DNA from: an uncultured Alphaproteobacteria bacterium
Lineage (GTDB): Bacteria > Pseudomonadota > Alphaproteobacteria > Caulobacterales > Caulobacteraceae
Reading direction: 5' to 3'
Assembly: GCA_903930545.1 (NCBI GenBank)
Contig: CAIYZB010000384.1
Span: forward strand, 1 to 37,954
DNA: 37,954 nucleotides
Part shown: positions 1 through 8,192 of the stretch, piece after piece
How the letters are laid out: each line of letters starts with the position of its first letter
Position numbering within the stretch: position 1 is the stretch's first letter
Program-made: the position numbers and the translations under genes
The notes under the pieces: model-generated
What the model was told of the DNA's origin: nothing
What the model saw: only the letters and a program-made list of their open reading frames with translations
Databases searched by the model: none

Positions 1-1000
1 CACGGCCTATGGCCACATCGCCATGGAACAGGCCATTGCCGATTCCGGGCTGCAAGAGGCCGAGGTCTCCCACGAGCGCACGGGCCTGATCGTAGGCTCC
101 GGCGGCCCCTCCACCCGGGCCATCATCGATTCCGCCCAGATCGCCAAGGAGCGCGGCCCCAAGCGCATCGGCCCCTTTGCCGTGCCCAAGGCCATGAGCA
201 GCGGTGCCTCGGCCACCCTGGCCACCTGGTTCAAGATCCGCGGCCTGAACTTCTCCATCTCCTCGGCCTGCGCCACCTCCGCCCACTGTATCGGCTCGGC
301 CTATGAGCAGATCCTGATGGGCAAGCAGGATGTGGTCTTTGCCGGCGGGGTCGAGGAACTGGACTGGACCCTGTCCTGCCTCTTCGACGCCATGGGGGCC
401 ATGAGCTCCAACTTCAACGCCACCCCGGCCACGGCCAGTCGGGCCTATGACGCCAATCGCGACGGCTTTGTCATCGCCGGTGGTGCCGGGATCGTGGTGC
501 TCGAGGACTATGAGCGCGCCAAGGCCCGTGGGGCCAAGATCTATGGCGAGATCATCGGCTATGCCGCCAATTCCGACGGCTTTGACATGGTCGCCCCCTC
601 CGGCGAGGGCGCAGCCCGGTGCATGAACCTGGCCATGTCCACCATTGGCGGGCGCAAGATCGACTATCTGAACCCCCACGGCACCTCGACCCCGGTGGGG
701 GACATTAAGGAGATGGAGGCGGTCCGTTCGGTCTTCGGCGCGAATGCCCCCCTGATCTCCTCCACCAAGTCCCTGACCGGCCACAGCCTCGGGGCGGCCG
801 GGGCCCAGGAGGCGATCTATTCCCTCTTGATGCTCAACAACGGCTTTGCCGCCGAAAGCGCCCATATCGAAAATCTCGATCCGGCCTTCGAGGACATGCC
901 GATCCTGCGGGCCCGCAAGGACATCCAGCTGGAAACCGTCATGTCCAACAGCTTCGGCTTTGGCGGAACCAATGGCAGCCTGGTGATGGCCCGGGTCTGA
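1..1000 (+). CDS. fabB: 3-oxoacyl-ACP synthase I (KAS I), 5' end outside window
   Basis: Condensing enzyme of type II fatty-acid synthesis; it extends acyl-ACP with malonyl-ACP in the cytoplasm. The frame is open from base 2 with no stop, so the N-terminus lies upstream and the first ATG seen (base 23) is internal. The thiolase-fold catalytic triad is visible: the nucleophile Cys in SSACATS (codon at 269), His in NPHGTSTP, and Lys plus His in [14 protein letters not shown]. The C-terminus ends with the family motif [10 protein letters not shown]. The stop is at 998-1000 and fabI follows 36 bases later on the same strand, the usual alphaproteobacterial fabA-fabB-fabI order, so fabA is expected just upstream. 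KAS I rather than KAS II is favoured by this context and by the SSACATS motif. Confidence 0.95.
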   Translation, partial: TAYGHIAMEQAIADSGLQEAEVSHERTGLIVGSGGPSTRAIIDSAQIAKERGPKRIGPFAVPKAMSSGASATLATWFKIRGLNFSISSACATSAHCIGSAYEQILMGKQDVVFAGGVEELDWTLSCLFDAMGAMSSNFNATPATASRAYDANRDGFVIAGGAGIVVLEDYERAKARGAKIYGEIIGYAANSDGFDMVAPSGEGAARCMNLAMSTIGGRKIDYLNPHGTSTPVGDIKEMEAVRSVFGANAPLISSTKSLTGHSLGAAGAQEAIYSLLMLNNGFAAESAHIENLDPAFEDMPILRARKDIQLETVMSNSFGFGGTNGSLVMARV

Positions 1001-1036
1001 GGACCCACCCTATTTACGACCTCGGGAGATAAGAAC

Positions 1037-1852
1037 ATGGCCAAGGATGGCTGGGACCTGCCGACCGGCACGCTGATGGCGGGCAAGAAGGGTGTTGTGA
1101 TGGGCGTGGCCAATCACGACTCCATCGCCTGGGGAATCACCTCCCAGCTGGCGGCCCAGGGGGCAGAGATCGCCCTCTTCCACCTGCCTGGTATGGAGCG
1201 CCGGGTTCAGCCCCTGGCCGAGAGTGTCGGCATCCAGCATGTCATCGGGGTGGACGTCACCCAGGACGATCAGATGGATGCGGCCTTTGCCGCGGTGGAA
1301 GCCGCCTTCGGCAAGATCGACTTCTTCGTCCACGCCATTGCCTATGCCCCCCGTGACCAGATCAAGGGCTCCTTCGTGGAGAACGCCACCCGGGAGGGCT
1401 TCCTCCAGGCCATGGATATCTCGGCCTACAGCTTCGTGGACTGCTGCCGGCGGTCGGAGAAGCTGATGGGGGAGGGCGGTTCGATCATCTGCCTGACCTA
1501 TCTGGGCTCGGAGCGGGCTATCCCCAACTACAACACCATGGGCGTGGCCAAGGCCGCCCTGGAGGCCGCCACCCGCTATGCGGCCCGCGACCTCGGCCTG
1601 AAGGGGATCCGGGTCAATGCCCTGTCGCCCGGGGCCATGCGCACCCTGTCCCTCGCCGGGATCTCCGGCGGCAAGGGCCTGCTGTCCAAGGGTCGGGACT
1701 TCTCGGCCCTGAAACAGGATACCTCCATGGAAGGCGTGGCCGGGGCTGCCCTGTGGCTGTTGTCCGACCTGGGTCGGTCCACCACCGGTGAGCTGGTCCA
1801 TGTGGATGCCGGCTTCCACATGATGGGCTTCAGCGAGGACGAGGCGGGCTGA
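1037..1852 (+). CDS. fabI: Enoyl-ACP reductase (NADH), FabI
   Basis: Reduces trans-2-enoyl-ACP in the last step of each elongation cycle. The protein has 271 aa, the normal FabI length. It is an atypical short-chain dehydrogenase: the cofactor-binding region is GVANHDSIAWG (about residues 23-33), and the active site is Tyr155 and Tyr165 with Lys172 (Tyr-x6-Lys, a FabI hallmark, instead of Tyr-x3-Lys). The start is set by GGGAGA at 1024-1029, seven bases before the ATG. It sits 36 bases after fabB and is presumably cotranscribed with it. Its last 23 bases overlap the end of the convergent tetR gene. FabI is the known target of triclosan; nothing in the sequence indicates resistance or sensitivity. 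Confidence 0.96.
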   Translation: MAKDGWDLPTGTLMAGKKGVVMGVANHDSIAWGITSQLAAQGAEIALFHLPGMERRVQPLAESVGIQHVIGVDVTQDDQMDAAFAAVEAAFGKIDFFVHAIAYAPRDQIKGSFVENATREGFLQAMDISAYSFVDCCRRSEKLMGEGGSIICLTYLGSERAIPNYNTMGVAKAALEAATRYAARDLGLKGIRVNALSPGAMRTLSLAGISGGKGLLSKGRDFSALKQDTSMEGVAGAALWLLSDLGRSTTGELVHVDAGFHMMGFSEDEAG

Positions 1853-2456
1853 CCTCATAGGCCCGCAGGAACCTGCGGGCAGCCTCTGCGGCCACAGCCT
1901 CGGCATCTATACTGGCGGGGTCCGTAGGCACCCCGAGCAGGCCCGCCATCTGGTGGCTGCCCAGGACCATGCCGGCAAAGAACTCCGCCGCCAGGGCGGG
2001 GTCGGGGACATCCAGCCGACCCTGATCATGTTCCCGGGCCAGGAAAGCCGCCAGCCTCGCGCGGGAGGTTCTGGGCCCGGCCTCGAACACGGCCCGGGCC
2101 AGGTCCGGCATTTCGCTGGCCCCCTGGACATAGAGTCTGACCATGGCCATGGCCCCCGGTGACAGAACGGCTTCCAGAATGGATCGGCCGAAGGCTGTGA
2201 GGGCCTGCTGGGCTGTGCTCCCGGCGGCTTCGCTGTCCAGCTGGGCGACGATGGTGTCCATCCGCCGGTCCACCAGGGCGCGGATCAGATCGGCCTTGGA
2301 GCCATAGTGATTATAGATGGTCTGTTTGGAGACGCAGGCCCGCCGGGCAATCTCTTCGATGGGTGCCGCCAGTCCCCGCTCTGACAGGACAGCCAGGGCC
2401 GCGTCCAGAATGGCCTCGGACTTGGTGAGATCGATCTGACCGACCAGACGCGGCAT
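1830..2456 (-). CDS. TetR/AcrR-family transcriptional regulator
   Basis: A 208-aa repressor-like protein. The N-terminal helix-turn-helix covers about residues 10-55 (IEEIARRACVSKQTIYNHYG), followed by a helical ligand domain of the kind that binds hydrophobic drugs. Its ATG overlaps the stop of emrB by one base (TGATG), so it is translationally coupled as the last gene of emrA-emrB-tetR. The likely role, inferred from position, is feedback control of the pump. The inverted repeat at 5242-5257, upstream of emrA, is the best operator candidate. Its 3' end overlaps the 3' end of convergent fabI by 23 bases. The ligand cannot be predicted. Confidence 0.9.
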   Translation of the reverse strand: MPRLVGQIDLTKSEAILDAALAVLSERGLAAPIEEIARRACVSKQTIYNHYGSKADLIRALVDRRMDTIVAQLDSEAAGSTAQQALTAFGRSILEAVLSPGAMAMVRLYVQGASEMPDLARAVFEAGPRTSRARLAAFLAREHDQGRLDVPDPALAAEFFAGMVLGSHQMAGLLGVPTDPASIDAEAVAAEAARRFLRAYEVSPPRPR

Positions 2457-4060
2457 CAGCGACCACCGCCCGCAGGTGCCAGGGCCGGGGTCTTGGCTGG
2501 ACGAGCCAGCAAGGCCAGGACCGCGGCAATGGCGCAGCCAGCCGCCAGGAACATGAAGCCGTCGGCAAAGCCCATGATGGCCGCTTCCCGATGCAGCATC
2601 AGGGAAAAGACCTTGCGCCCCGCGCCTTCGGGATCCGCTGCCCCGCTCTCCAGCATCATCCCCACCATATAGGACATCATGTCCTGGCTGGCGGGATTGG
2701 ACTGGGTCACCTGGCCGGAAAGGTCAGCATAGTGGGCGGCGGATCTCAGGCCCAGAATGGTGCTCAGCATGGCCAGACCGGCGGCCCCGCCGACATTGCG
2801 CACCAGGTTCACCAGGCCAGAGGCGTCCTTCATCATGCTCACCGGCAGGGTCGAGACCGAGAGTTGCTGGGTGGCGATCATGGCAATCATCACCCCGATG
2901 GACCTCAGGAACTGCATGCCGGCAAAGTCCCAATAGTCCCAATTGGCATTGATATGGGTGCCCAGTCCGATCCCCAGGGCCGCCAGGCCAAAGCCCACAA
3001 ACATCGGGATCCGGGCGTCCATCAGTCGCACGAACCGACCGGCCACCGGCGCTGTGGCAAACATCACCAGGCCGGAGATCAGCATGGTCGAGCCCACTTC
3101 GGCGGCCGAATAGCGCAGGACCGTGCCCAGGAAGAGAGGCAGGATGAAGGTCCCGCCATAGAGGCTCATCCCCGAGACAAAGTTCATGGCCATGCCCAGG
3201 GTGAAGTTGCGATCCACAAAGGGCTTCAGGGAGACAATGGGCTGCCAGTAGGTGAGCTGGCGCCAGACAAATATGGTGCCCGTGACGATGGAGGTGACCC
3301 CCAACCACAGGATCAGGTCGTCCTTGTACCAGCCCTTTCCGGCCCCTTCTTCCAGGGCATATTGGGTGGCGAGGAGGAAGATGGTCATGGTCACCAGACC
3401 CAACCAGTCAATCCCCTTGGAATAGCGGGCATCGCCCTTGTCGAAGTCGCCATAGCGGCTGACCAGCCAGATCACCAGCAGGCCCGGGGGCACATTGACG
3501 AAGAACAGCCAGCGCCAGTTCAGCCACTCGGTGAGGTGACCGCCAAGAGTCGGACCCACCGTGGGTGCCAGGGTGACAATGAGGCCGACCACCACATTGG
3601 CGGTGACCCGCCGCTCCGGGGGAAAGACCGTCATAGCCGTGGCAAAGACCGCCGGAATCATGGCTCCGCCCGCCAGACCCTGCAGGGCGCGGGTGACGAT
3701 CATCATCTCGAAACTGGTGGACAGTCCCGTGGCGATGGAGGTGATGATGAAGAGGATTGCGGCGGTCACATAGACCGTGCGGGTGCCCCACATCTTGGTC
3801 AGGTAGGCCGTGAGGGGGATGATCACCACCTCGGCCAGGAGATAGATGGTCTGGACCCAGCTGATCTCGTCCGTGCTTGCCCCCACCCCGGCCTGGATCT
3901 GGGAAAGAGAGGCCGAGACGATCTGGACATCGAGGACGGCCATGAACTGGCCCACCACCATGCCGCCAAAACCCAGAAAGACCTTGGTCCAGTCGACCTC
4001 GCCCGAGGCCTTGAGGTGACCTCCGGGGGCCTCGGCCTGGGTGGGCGCCAGAGCGGTCAC
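2456..4060 (-). CDS. emrB: DHA2-family (EmrB/QacA) multidrug efflux MFS transporter
   Basis: Inner-membrane proton/drug antiporter predicted to have 14 membrane segments, typical of the DHA2 family. TM1 carries FMAVLDVQIVSASLSQIQ (motif D1) and is followed by the family pattern ISWVQTIYLLAEVV; motif A-like and motif C regions follow (RALQGLAGGAMIP, VGPTLGGHLTEW). The frame opens at a TTG at 4111, but a GTG at 4058-4060, three bases after the emrA stop, gives a more compact 534-aa protein and is preferred. It lies in an operon with the membrane fusion protein upstream and tetR downstream. No outer-membrane TolC partner is encoded here, so one must be supplied from elsewhere. Substrate unknown. 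Confidence 0.9.
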   Translation of the reverse strand: MTALAPTQAEAPGGHLKASGEVDWTKVFLGFGGMVVGQFMAVLDVQIVSASLSQIQAGVGASTDEISWVQTIYLLAEVVIIPLTAYLTKMWGTRTVYVTAAILFIITSIATGLSTSFEMMIVTRALQGLAGGAMIPAVFATAMTVFPPERRVTANVVVGLIVTLAPTVGPTLGGHLTEWLNWRWLFFVNVPPGLLVIWLVSRYGDFDKGDARYSKGIDWLGLVTMTIFLLATQYALEEGAGKGWYKDDLILWLGVTSIVTGTIFVWRQLTYWQPIVSLKPFVDRNFTLGMAMNFVSGMSLYGGTFILPLFLGTVLRYSAAEVGSTMLISGLVMFATAPVAGRFVRLMDARIPMFVGFGLAALGIGLGTHINANWDYWDFAGMQFLRSIGVMIAMIATQQLSVSTLPVSMMKDASGLVNLVRNVGGAAGLAMLSTILGLRSAAHYADLSGQVTQSNPASQDMMSYMVGMMLESGAADPEGAGRKVFSLMLHREAAIMGFADGFMFLAAGCAIAAVLALLARPAKTPALAPAGGGR

Positions 4061-4064
4061 GGGA

Positions 4065-5162
4065 TCAGGGCTCGCTGCGGGCCAGGGCCGGACCGGGTCC
4101 GGCGTCCGCAAAGCCGGTTCCGGTGGTCACACTGACATCCACCTCGACCGAGACGGACAGGCCCGGACGCAGGGCGCCGGCCAGGGGCGATTTCGGATCC
4201 ACGGCGATCCGCACCGGCAGGCGCTGGGCGATCTTGGTGAAGTTGCCGACGGCGTTCTCCACGGGGATCATGGCGAACTCGGACCCTGTGGCCGGGGCGA
4301 AGCTGTCGATCTTGCCGGGGATGGCCTTGTTGCCAAAGGCGTCGGCGCGGATGGTCACCGGCTGGCCGACCCTCAGGCGGGAGACCTGGGTCTCCTTGAA
4401 ATTGGCCACAACATAGGCCTGACCCAGGGGCACGACACTCATCATCGACATGCCCGGACGGACATACTGCCCCGGCCGGACGGCGCGGGCCCCGACAACA
4501 CCGCTGACCGGCGCGCGGATCTCGGTCCGGCTGAGATTGATCCGGGCCGTTTCCACGGCCGCCTGGGCTCCCAGGGCCTGGGCAACGGACTGGTCCCGGG
4601 CCGAGCTCAGGGACTCAGCAGAGCGACGCTCGGCCTCCAGGGCGGCCTGGGCCTGGGCCACAGCGGCGGCGGAGGTGGATTCCCCGGCCCGCACAGACTG
4701 GACCCTCTGGGAGGAGACCCATCCCTGCTGGGCCAGGGCACCATAACGACGGGCCTCGGCCTGGGCCATCTGGGCCTGGGCCTTGGCACTGTCCAGGCCG
4801 GCGGCCTTCTGCGCGATCAGGGCCTGTTCCAGGGCTGCCTTGTCGTCGATGCCGCGGACGGCAGCCTGCAGGGCCTGGGCATTGGCCTGAGCCTGGGCCA
4901 GGCGGGCGCGAAGGTCGGCATCGTCGAGGCGGACCACCACCTGACCGGCGGTGACCCTCTGGTTATCGTCCACCAGGACCGCCGACACATAGCCATCGAT
5001 CTGGGGAGCTACCGAGACCTTGTCGGCCTGGATGAAGGCATTTTCCGTGGAGACATAGCGCTGCTTGTGCAGCCACCAATAGGTGCCCCCCACCAGTATG
5101 GCCACGACCATGATCCCGCCGACCACCATGGGACCGAGCTTGCGCGCCGGAGCCTCACTCAT
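4065..5162 (-). CDS. emrA: HlyD/EmrA-family membrane fusion protein
   Basis: Periplasmic adaptor linking the EmrB-type pump to an outer-membrane channel. It has 365 aa: a short cytoplasmic tail, one membrane anchor (about residues 11-31, VVGGIMVVAILVGGTYWWL), a first biotinyl-lipoyl half (VSVAPQIDGYVSAVLVDDNQ), a long Ala/Gln-rich alpha-helical coiled-coil hairpin (about 85-215), the second lipoyl half (TEIRAPVSGVVGARAVRPGQ) and a beta-barrel domain with the motif VVANFKETQVSRLRVGQPV. The Pro/Ala-rich tail ends at 4065. The ATG at 5160-5162 is preceded by GGCGGAAG. First gene of the emrA-emrB-tetR operon. Divergent from the ubiH-type gene; the 144-base gap holds the inverted repeat and a promoter-like match. 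Confidence 0.92.
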   Translation of the reverse strand: MSEAPARKLGPMVVGGIMVVAILVGGTYWWLHKQRYVSTENAFIQADKVSVAPQIDGYVSAVLVDDNQRVTAGQVVVRLDDADLRARLAQAQANAQALQAAVRGIDDKAALEQALIAQKAAGLDSAKAQAQMAQAEARRYGALAQQGWVSSQRVQSVRAGESTSAAAVAQAQAALEAERRSAESLSSARDQSVAQALGAQAAVETARINLSRTEIRAPVSGVVGARAVRPGQYVRPGMSMMSVVPLGQAYVVANFKETQVSRLRVGQPVTIRADAFGNKAIPGKIDSFAPATGSEFAMIPVENAVGNFTKIAQRLPVRIAVDPKSPLAGALRPGLSVSVEVDVSVTTGTGFADAGPGPALARSEP

Positions 5163-5205
5163 CTTCCGCCCTCGAATACAGATCCTGCCGGACCTTTGAT
5201 CATGG

Positions 5206-5233
5206 GGTTAGACCTCGCCCGCAGCCCCGGCAA
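5206..5233 (-). promoter_or_regulatory. Possible housekeeping promoter for emrA operon
   Basis: Read on the minus strand: TTGCCGG, 13 bases, then GTCTAACC. This resembles the Caulobacter sigma-73 pattern TTGACGS-N10-14-GCTANAWC with several mismatches. It sits about 45 bases upstream of the emrA ATG and 8 bases from the inverted repeat. Tentative. Confidence 0.25.
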
Positions 5234-5241
5234 GACAAAAA

Positions 5242-5257
5242 TGGACCAACGGGTCCA
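5242..5257. promoter_or_regulatory. Perfect 6-bp inverted repeat, candidate TetR operator
   Basis: TGGACC-AACG-GGTCCA is a perfect inverted repeat of 6-bp arms with a 4-base spacer (16 bp overall). It lies in the emrA/ubiH divergent intergenic region, directly upstream of a promoter-like match reading towards emrA. TetR-family dimers bind such palindromes, and a tetR gene closes the emr operon. Binding is inferred, not shown. Confidence 0.4.
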
Positions 5258-5306
5258 GACATCAATAGGCGTGGACGGCGAGGGGATTTCGGCGGCATAT
5301 CGGGCC

Positions 5307-6554
5307 ATGGAATTCGACGCTGACGTGATCATCGCCGGGGCCGGAATGGCCGGGGCGACCCTGGCCCTGGCCCTCAAGCAGGGGGGCCTCGAACCCCTGC
5401 TCATCGACCCCATGCCCTTCGATACCCAGCTGGCCCCCAGCTTTGATGGCCGCTCCTCGGCCATAGCCTTTGCCAGCTTCCGCCAGTGGCGCACCCTGGG
5501 CCTGGCCCCCGATATCGAGCCCCACGCCCAGAGGATCGAGCAGATCCTGGTGACAGACGGCAAGGCCCCGGGTGGGGCTGCCGGGCACCAGACCCCCTTC
5601 TATCTGCGCTTTGATTCCGAGGAGATCTCCGAACGCTCCGAGGGCGAGCCCCTGGGCTATATGCTGGAAAACCGCCGCAGCCGGGTGGCTCTGGCCGCCG
5701 CCGTGGGCCGGGCCGGCATCCGCATCCTCGCCCCCGCCCGGGTCGTGGGGGTCGAACTCAGGGCGGGCCACGCAGAGGTTCGTCTTCAGGACGGCCAAAC
5801 CTTGCGTGCTCCCCTGGTGGTGGGTGCCGAGGGTCGCGGCTCGGTGGTGCGTTCAGCGGCCGGGATCGGCACCATCGGCTGGGACTATCATCAGACCGGT
5901 GTGGTGGGCACGGTGCGGCTGTCGCGACCCCATGAGGGCGTGGCCCACGAATACTTCCTGCCCTCCGGGCCCTTCGCCATCCTGCCCCTGACAGAAGACC
6001 GGGCCAGCCTGGTCTGGACCGAGAGCCGGGAACGGGCCGAGGCCCTGGTCAGTGCCCGGCCGGAGGTCTTCCAGGCCCATCTGCAACGGCGTTTCGGAGA
6101 ATTCCTCGGCCCCGTCGAGATGATCGGTCCGATCTTTTCCTATCCCTTGAGCCTCGCCCTTGCCGAGCGGATGAGTGGGCCTCGGGTCGCCCTGCTGGGG
6201 GATGCCGCCCACGGGGTCCATCCCATTGCCGGACAGGGCCTGAACCTGGGCCTCAAGGGGGCTGCGGCCCTGGCCGAGGTCCTGGTGGATGCCGCCCGTC
6301 TGGGTGAGGACATCGGCTCCGAACTGGTTCTTGAGCGCTATGCCCGCTGGCGCAGCTTTGACAATGTCATGTTGGCGGCTGCCACCGATGTCTTTGTGCG
6401 GCTGTTTTCCAGTGACAATCCGCTGCTGAGACTGGTCCGCGGGGTCGGTATGTCGGCGGTCAATCGCATCGCCCCGGCCCGTCGGTTCTTCATGGAAGAC
6501 GCTGGCGGGGCCACGGGGGATCTCCCCCGCCTGCTGCGAGGCCAGGCCCTCTAG
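5307..6554 (+). CDS. UbiH/UbiF/COQ6-family FAD-dependent monooxygenase
   Basis: Flavoprotein hydroxylase of the class that adds hydroxyl groups to the ubiquinone ring, using FAD, NAD(P)H and O2. The dinucleotide-binding motif GAGMAG is at residues 11-16 and the second FAD motif, LLGDAAHGVHPIAGQGLNLG, has its Asp at about residue 299; the central DG-type segment is VVGAEGRGSVVR. The 415 aa from ATG 5307 match the family length and leave no extra residues before the Rossmann strand. An in-frame ATG at 5241 would add 22 unusual residues and runs through the inverted repeat, so it is not preferred. The open frame upstream to 4041 is antisense to emrA. Its TAG stop interlocks with that of the convergent methyltransferase (CTAG, 6551-6554). 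Which ring position it hydroxylates cannot be told. Confidence 0.9.
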   Translation: MEFDADVIIAGAGMAGATLALALKQGGLEPLLIDPMPFDTQLAPSFDGRSSAIAFASFRQWRTLGLAPDIEPHAQRIEQILVTDGKAPGGAAGHQTPFYLRFDSEEISERSEGEPLGYMLENRRSRVALAAAVGRAGIRILAPARVVGVELRAGHAEVRLQDGQTLRAPLVVGAEGRGSVVRSAAGIGTIGWDYHQTGVVGTVRLSRPHEGVAHEYFLPSGPFAILPLTEDRASLVWTESRERAEALVSARPEVFQAHLQRRFGEFLGPVEMIGPIFSYPLSLALAERMSGPRVALLGDAAHGVHPIAGQGLNLGLKGAAALAEVLVDAARLGEDIGSELVLERYARWRSFDNVMLAAATDVFVRLFSSDNPLLRLVRGVGMSAVNRIAPARRFFMEDAGGATGDLPRLLRGQAL

Positions 6555-7318
6555 GGGCGCCGCGCCACGAAGTTGAAGATCTGGTCCCCGGACCTGGGGG
6601 CCCTGCCCGGGCGGTAATTGGCCCCGACACTGACGATCTCGAACCCGGCGGCCACCAGGGCCATCTCGAATTCCTTCAGGCCCCAGCTGCGATAGGCAAA
6701 GACCTCCAGCTGCTGGTCCACCAGCTGGCCATCCCGCCAGCGTTGATAGAGGTCGTGATTGACCCGCCTCTGGCCAACCCCATCCAGCTCCACCTTGCGG
6801 CTGTCCATCCGCAGGATATCGCCATTGGCCGCGGTCCAGACCCTGAGGCCATCGGAATTGCGCCCCAGGAAGTCCATGGGCGGCAGGTCGAGGATCAGCT
6901 GGCCTCCGGGCCTCAAGTGGTCGCGAAACCGGCCCAGCACGGCCATGGCCTCGTCAAACTGGTCGATGAGGATGAAGGATGAGGTGGGGACAATTATGGC
7001 CCCGAACCGCTCGGCAAACTCGAAGTCCTGAAACCGGGCCTGGTGCAGCGGGGCCTTCAGCCCACGGGCCTCCAGATGACCCTGACAGATGTCGAGCATG
7101 GCCCGGGAATGGTCAAAGCCCACCATGTCCAGCCCGGCCTCGACCAGGGGAATGAACAGGCGACCCGTGCCGACGGCCGCTTCAAGGATCGGACCCTCAA
7201 CCCCTTTCAGGGCTTGGGTATAATAGGCAATGTCGAACAGGGAACCGGGTGGCTTGTCGAGATCATAGATCTCCGCACACAGGTCACCATAGGGGTTGGT
7301 GATCGGTGCGGCGGTCAT
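6551..7318 (-). CDS. Class I SAM-dependent methyltransferase
   Basis: A 255-aa Rossmann-fold methyltransferase. Motif I is PILEAAVGTGRL (about residues 43-54), the acidic end of beta-2 is VGFDHS, and the post-motif region has LRPGGQLILDLPP (motif IV/V area). The C-terminal half, with QRRVNHDLYQRW and a late FEMALVAAGFEIVSVG segment, fits the Methyltransf_25-like group whose substrates are mostly unknown. It begins four bases after the Trm112-like gene and is the last gene of a five-gene minus-strand run. The adjacency to a Trm112-type protein, a known activator of methyltransferases in eukaryotes and archaea, is suggestive but unproven. Stop codon shared as CTAG with the convergent hydroxylase gene. 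Confidence 0.85.
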   Translation of the reverse strand: MTAAPITNPYGDLCAEIYDLDKPPGSLFDIAYYTQALKGVEGPILEAAVGTGRLFIPLVEAGLDMVGFDHSRAMLDICQGHLEARGLKAPLHQARFQDFEFAERFGAIIVPTSSFILIDQFDEAMAVLGRFRDHLRPGGQLILDLPPMDFLGRNSDGLRVWTAANGDILRMDSRKVELDGVGQRRVNHDLYQRWRDGQLVDQQLEVFAYRSWGLKEFEMALVAAGFEIVSVGANYRPGRAPRSGDQIFNFVARRP

Positions 7319-7322
7319 GGGC

Positions 7323-7517
7323 CTAGTCGATGGCCCGGGCGTCTTCGGGCAGCATGATCGGCACCCCGTCGCGGATCGGATAGGCGAGCTTGGCCTGACG
7401 CGAGATCAGCTCACCCTTTTCCCGGTCATAATCCAGGGGACCATGGGTCACGGGACAGACCAGGATTTCCAGCAGGCGGGGATCAACTTCGGCGGTGAGC
7501 GCGGTCATGTCAGTCAT
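7323..7517 (-). CDS. Trm112/YcaR-family small protein
   Basis: A 64-aa protein with the family signature [25 protein letters not shown] followed by [19 protein letters not shown]. Trm112 proteins in eukaryotes and archaea are zinc proteins that activate methyltransferases; bacterial versions are poorly understood. Here only one of the zinc-ligand Cys positions remains (in VCPV): the second of the CPxC pair is Thr and the later one is Ser, so zinc binding by the canonical site is unlikely. The gene lies nine bases after the LonN-domain gene and four bases before a class I methyltransferase gene, on the same strand. The ATG at 7515-7517 is followed by a possible alternative start at Met4. Confidence 0.88.
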   Translation of the reverse strand: MTDMTALTAEVDPRLLEILVCPVTHGPLDYDREKGELISRQAKLAYPIRDGVPIMLPEDARAID

Positions 7518-7526
7518 GGCTCAAGC

Positions 7527-8192
7527 CTACTGCATTGGAAGCGGGCCGTCATCGTCGTCCTCAAGGGCGTCGATTTCCAGCAGGGCGGTGAGGGCGTCAC
7601 AGCGTTCCTGGAGGGCCGGGGCCTCCAGCAGGGCCTGTTTTTCCGAAGGGCTGAAGGGCAGGCCCATGGCCAGGCTATTGACCAGGGTCTCCAGGGGCGC
7701 GGTCTCGGCCGTCTCCCAGTCGATGTCCAGCTGGCGACGGTTCAGATAGAGCTTCAGGGCCTGGGCAAAGCGCTTGCGGTCAAACCCCTCGTCCTCCGGC
7801 GCGTCCTCGAGGTCGATGGCGAAGTCGTCATAGGCTGCCCGGACCTGGCGATAGGGGGTAAGGGCCGAGAGCTCCTCCCCCAGGACAAAACGGCAGACCC
7901 CGGTCAGGGTCACCAGATAGGTGCCGTCCGAGGTCTCGGTGAAGCTCGTGACCCGCCCGGCGCAGCCGATATGGGCAAGATTGGGCCGCTCCCGGTCGCC
8001 GCCGCGCCGGGTCTGGACCATGCCCAGGGTGCGGTCCCCGGCCATGACATCATCCAGCATGTTGAGGTAGCGGGGCTCGAAGATCCGCAAGGGCAGCTCG
8101 GTGCCCGGCAGAAGCAGGGCACCGTCCAGGGGAAAGATGGCCAGGATCTGGGGCAGGTCGGCCAGGCGTCGATAGGGCTTGGGGCTGGTCAT
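7527..8192 (-). CDS. LON N-terminal (LonN/PUA-like) domain protein
   Basis: A 221-aa protein consisting of the substrate-binding N domain of Lon, without the AAA+ or protease parts. The signature is visible: LAIFPLDGALLLPGTELPLRIFEPRYLNMLDDVM at about 17-50, then HIGCAGRVTSFTETSDGTYLVTLTGVCRF at about 73-101. The C-terminal helical half ends in an acidic tail (EIDALEDDDDGPLPMQ). Stand-alone LonN proteins are common in alphaproteobacteria next to the CnoX/thioredoxin gene, as here. The ATG overlaps the upstream thioredoxin gene stop (TGATG), indicating coupled translation. The function is not established; a role in recognising misfolded protein together with the chaperone-like neighbour is inference. 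Confidence 0.9.
   Translation of the reverse strand: MTSPKPYRRLADLPQILAIFPLDGALLLPGTELPLRIFEPRYLNMLDDVMAGDRTLGMVQTRRGGDRERPNLAHIGCAGRVTSFTETSDGTYLVTLTGVCRFVLGEELSALTPYRQVRAAYDDFAIDLEDAPEDEGFDRKRFAQALKLYLNRRQLDIDWETAETAPLETLVNSLAMGLPFSPSEKQALLEAPALQERCDALTALLEIDALEDDDDGPLPMQ

Noticed and set aside
2591-4135. 514-aa plus-strand open frame antisense to emrB
   Set aside because: It is the mirror frame of a real MFS gene in high-G+C DNA; its product is His/Gly/Gln-rich with no domain.
4041-5306. Extension of the ubiH-type frame upstream by 422 codons
   Set aside because: It lies antisense to emrA and reads as low-complexity Gly/Leu/His sequence; the FAD-binding N-terminus starts properly at 5307.
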